A DNA stretch of 64,000 bases from Utricularia gibba (taxonomy: Eukaryota > Streptophyta > Magnoliopsida > Lamiales > Lentibulariaceae), in the NCBI GenBank assembly GCA_002189035.1, contig CM007990.1, positions 4,774,001-4,838,000 on the forward strand, written 5' to 3'. Shown here one piece after another: positions 62,458-64,000 of the stretch. The position numbers and the translations under genes are program-made. The notes under the pieces were generated by a model, which saw only the letters and a list, made by a program, of their open reading frames with translations, was not told the DNA's origin and did not search any database. Numbering within the stretch: the stretch's first letter is position 1; the number at the start of each line of letters is the position of its first letter.

Positions 62458-64000
62458 TTCACATATTTAGATTTATATTGTCGTATATCAAACATTTTAT
62501 AAATTAAGTATATAATATCTAATACAAATACGATAATATATTGGTTCATGGTGGGTGATTTTTGTTATGGAGTATGGTTACGTATCAAAAATATGCTGGA
62601 GAGTAGCTAATTGGGCTTGAGTTCTTGATGGGCGTAAAGGTCCCTCATCGACTGGGGCGTGACGGGCATGCTCATCATGTATGTCTCTGTTCATGGGATG
62701 CGCACCCACGAATTGAATCTAATCTAACCTTCGCATCAAGTACTCTTGGGAGTTGGGACTCTACAAGCATCAATAATCTTTCGGTCTGTCTGAAAGAAAA
62801 AAGTGAGTGTCTCTGGAGAATCTTATATGTGAATGTTGTTGCATGCTATCTGGCTGATGATGACCAAAAGGAAAAGGTGACGACACAGTCTTTCATCTCC
62901 CACAATGTCGCGCTTTTGGCAGAGAGGCTCGACCCACCCACCCACCACCACCACTATCTCATTCCCTTTCTTCACCTCTGCTGCCGTTCATTGGACTAGT
63001 AATTGATGATGCTCGAACAGAATAGAGCAGAAGAGGAGGAGGGACTGACAGACGTCTTCGCCTGTTTTCGCAGAGCAGGCTTGGAGAGCGTTTATTCGCA
63101 CAACACAACACTAGAAAGGCTGCTTGTCCAAAAGGAGGAAGAGAGGAAGGAGGGGACAGTTGGGGTCCTACAGCGTATCCCACTGGGCGCCATCTCCAGC
63201 GCAGAGGATGGATATTCCAAACCAGGATCGATAACTTGCCCTCCCACGATGATTAATTGTGATCATTCTCTGGTTTGTTGCATTGAACTTGATCCTTATC
63301 TCCTAATCCTCCTTGTTGCTTTTCTCCCGACGCAAATGGAGGGCACGGAAGGGACCCACGTCCCATGTGAAGTGCTTCTAATATCAGAATCAACCCACAA
63401 TACAGACGCTCCTGTCGCCCACTCCATTATTAATCAAAATCAAAAGGTGATTGTCATCATCTTTTTTCTTCAACTACCGCCCTTGACTACTCCAAAACTG
63501 GGGTTACATTAATCAAGGACTTGATTATCACCTCCGTCCGTAAATTTATTTGTTGGGAAGAGGAGGAAAAACCCAGAGAACACAATCATTTACAGTGCAG
63601 TGCTGAAAGAGTGCCGACGCTGCGCAGTATATAGAATTACAAGAAGAGAAATGGGTCAGAGGGAGATTGAAGATATGCAGCAGCAGGTCCCAGAAATGAA
63701 TGATCTTGTCTCTCTCTTTTCACAGTGGCAACCGCAAATCCGGCATTTGCTATAATAACCACCATCTGGTGATTTTTCGTCAACTGTCTAGACAACAACC
63801 GTTGAAACCACGAGTATATTGCATTAAAAACACAAGTACTACAACCAAAATCCTTGCTCCATTTTTCAAGTCATGCTTGATACGTTAAAGTTATTAAATA
63901 AATAATTTATCATCGATAAATTAAAATAAACTATTCAAGTATTTAAAAAATTATAAATTATAATCTATATTATTTGTATATTTTAACTTCAAATGTGATC
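60951..64000. other. AT-rich intergenic region to window end
   Basis: After the carbonic anhydrase leader (to about 61200) comes about 1.3 kb of very AT-rich DNA (61330-62600) with no gene. 62600-63700 has mixed composition. A 169-codon frame at 63003-63512 has no domain, no family resemblance and no supporting splice structure, and I do not call it. The last 120 bp are again AT-rich. Confidence 0.5.
62424..62455. repeat. (AT)16 microsatellite
   Basis: Uninterrupted 32-bp AT dinucleotide repeat within the AT-rich intergenic region. Confidence 0.95.

Noticed and set aside
63003-63512. 169-codon plus-strand ORF
   Set aside because: No domain, no family resemblance and no splice context; composition fits a chance frame.

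Overview
This is a gene-dense piece of a flowering-plant nuclear genome, most likely a eudicot. The genes carry plant-type GT-AG introns (often 80-400 bp, AT-rich), the intergenic DNA is AT-rich, and several families are typical of plants: trihelix GT-1, malectin-like LRR receptor kinases, P-class PPR proteins, AIRP2-type RING proteins, MKP1-type phosphatases and beta carbonic anhydrases. I cannot name the species. I recognise eighteen protein-coding genes, one of them cut by the left edge, plus one GTPase pseudogene, one PIF/Harbinger DNA transposon and two doubtful small ORFs.

Layout. 1-7.4 kb: RECQ5-type RecQ helicase (minus, 3' end outside the window) and a long Ser/Pro-rich basic protein (minus). 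9-9.7 kb: TLC-domain membrane protein (plus). 10-16.6 kb: PPR protein, cytosolic GAPDH (GAPC) and trihelix factor GT-1, all minus. 17.8-24.8 kb: an LRR receptor kinase like At1g67720 and an AIRP2-like RING E3 ligase, both plus. 25.2-29.2 kb: ribosome-biogenesis factor SDA1 (minus). 29.45-33.16 kb: the Harbinger element, with intact ends and a TAA target duplication but decayed genes. 33.9-36.1 kb: family-5 glycoside hydrolase (minus). 37.8-50.4 kb: GLE1, an MKP1-like phosphatase, an APSE-type GH27 glycosidase and SRP-receptor beta, all plus. 51.9-57.1 kb: polygalacturonase, peroxisomal naphthoate synthase and an ARF-type pseudogene, all plus. 57.8-61 kb: a small single-pass membrane protein and a beta carbonic anhydrase, both minus. 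61-64 kb: AT-rich DNA with no convincing gene.

The genes do not form one pathway. They are ordinary housekeeping and signalling genes, each with its own promoter. The neighbourhood looks like an ancestral plant gene order, because several adjacent pairs are also neighbours in Arabidopsis as I remember it. I found no new multi-gene system.

The points most worth a second look are: the Harbinger insertion, which appears to have split a compact divergent promoter upstream of SDA1; a 44-bp tandem array inside that element; a tandem duplication covering the GT-1 5' leader; a degenerate ARF copy lacking its switch regions; and a repeated pattern of single-base frameshifts, mostly in short homopolymers, in six otherwise conserved genes. 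That last pattern more likely reflects consensus-sequence error than true gene loss, and every frame-based claim about those genes depends on it.
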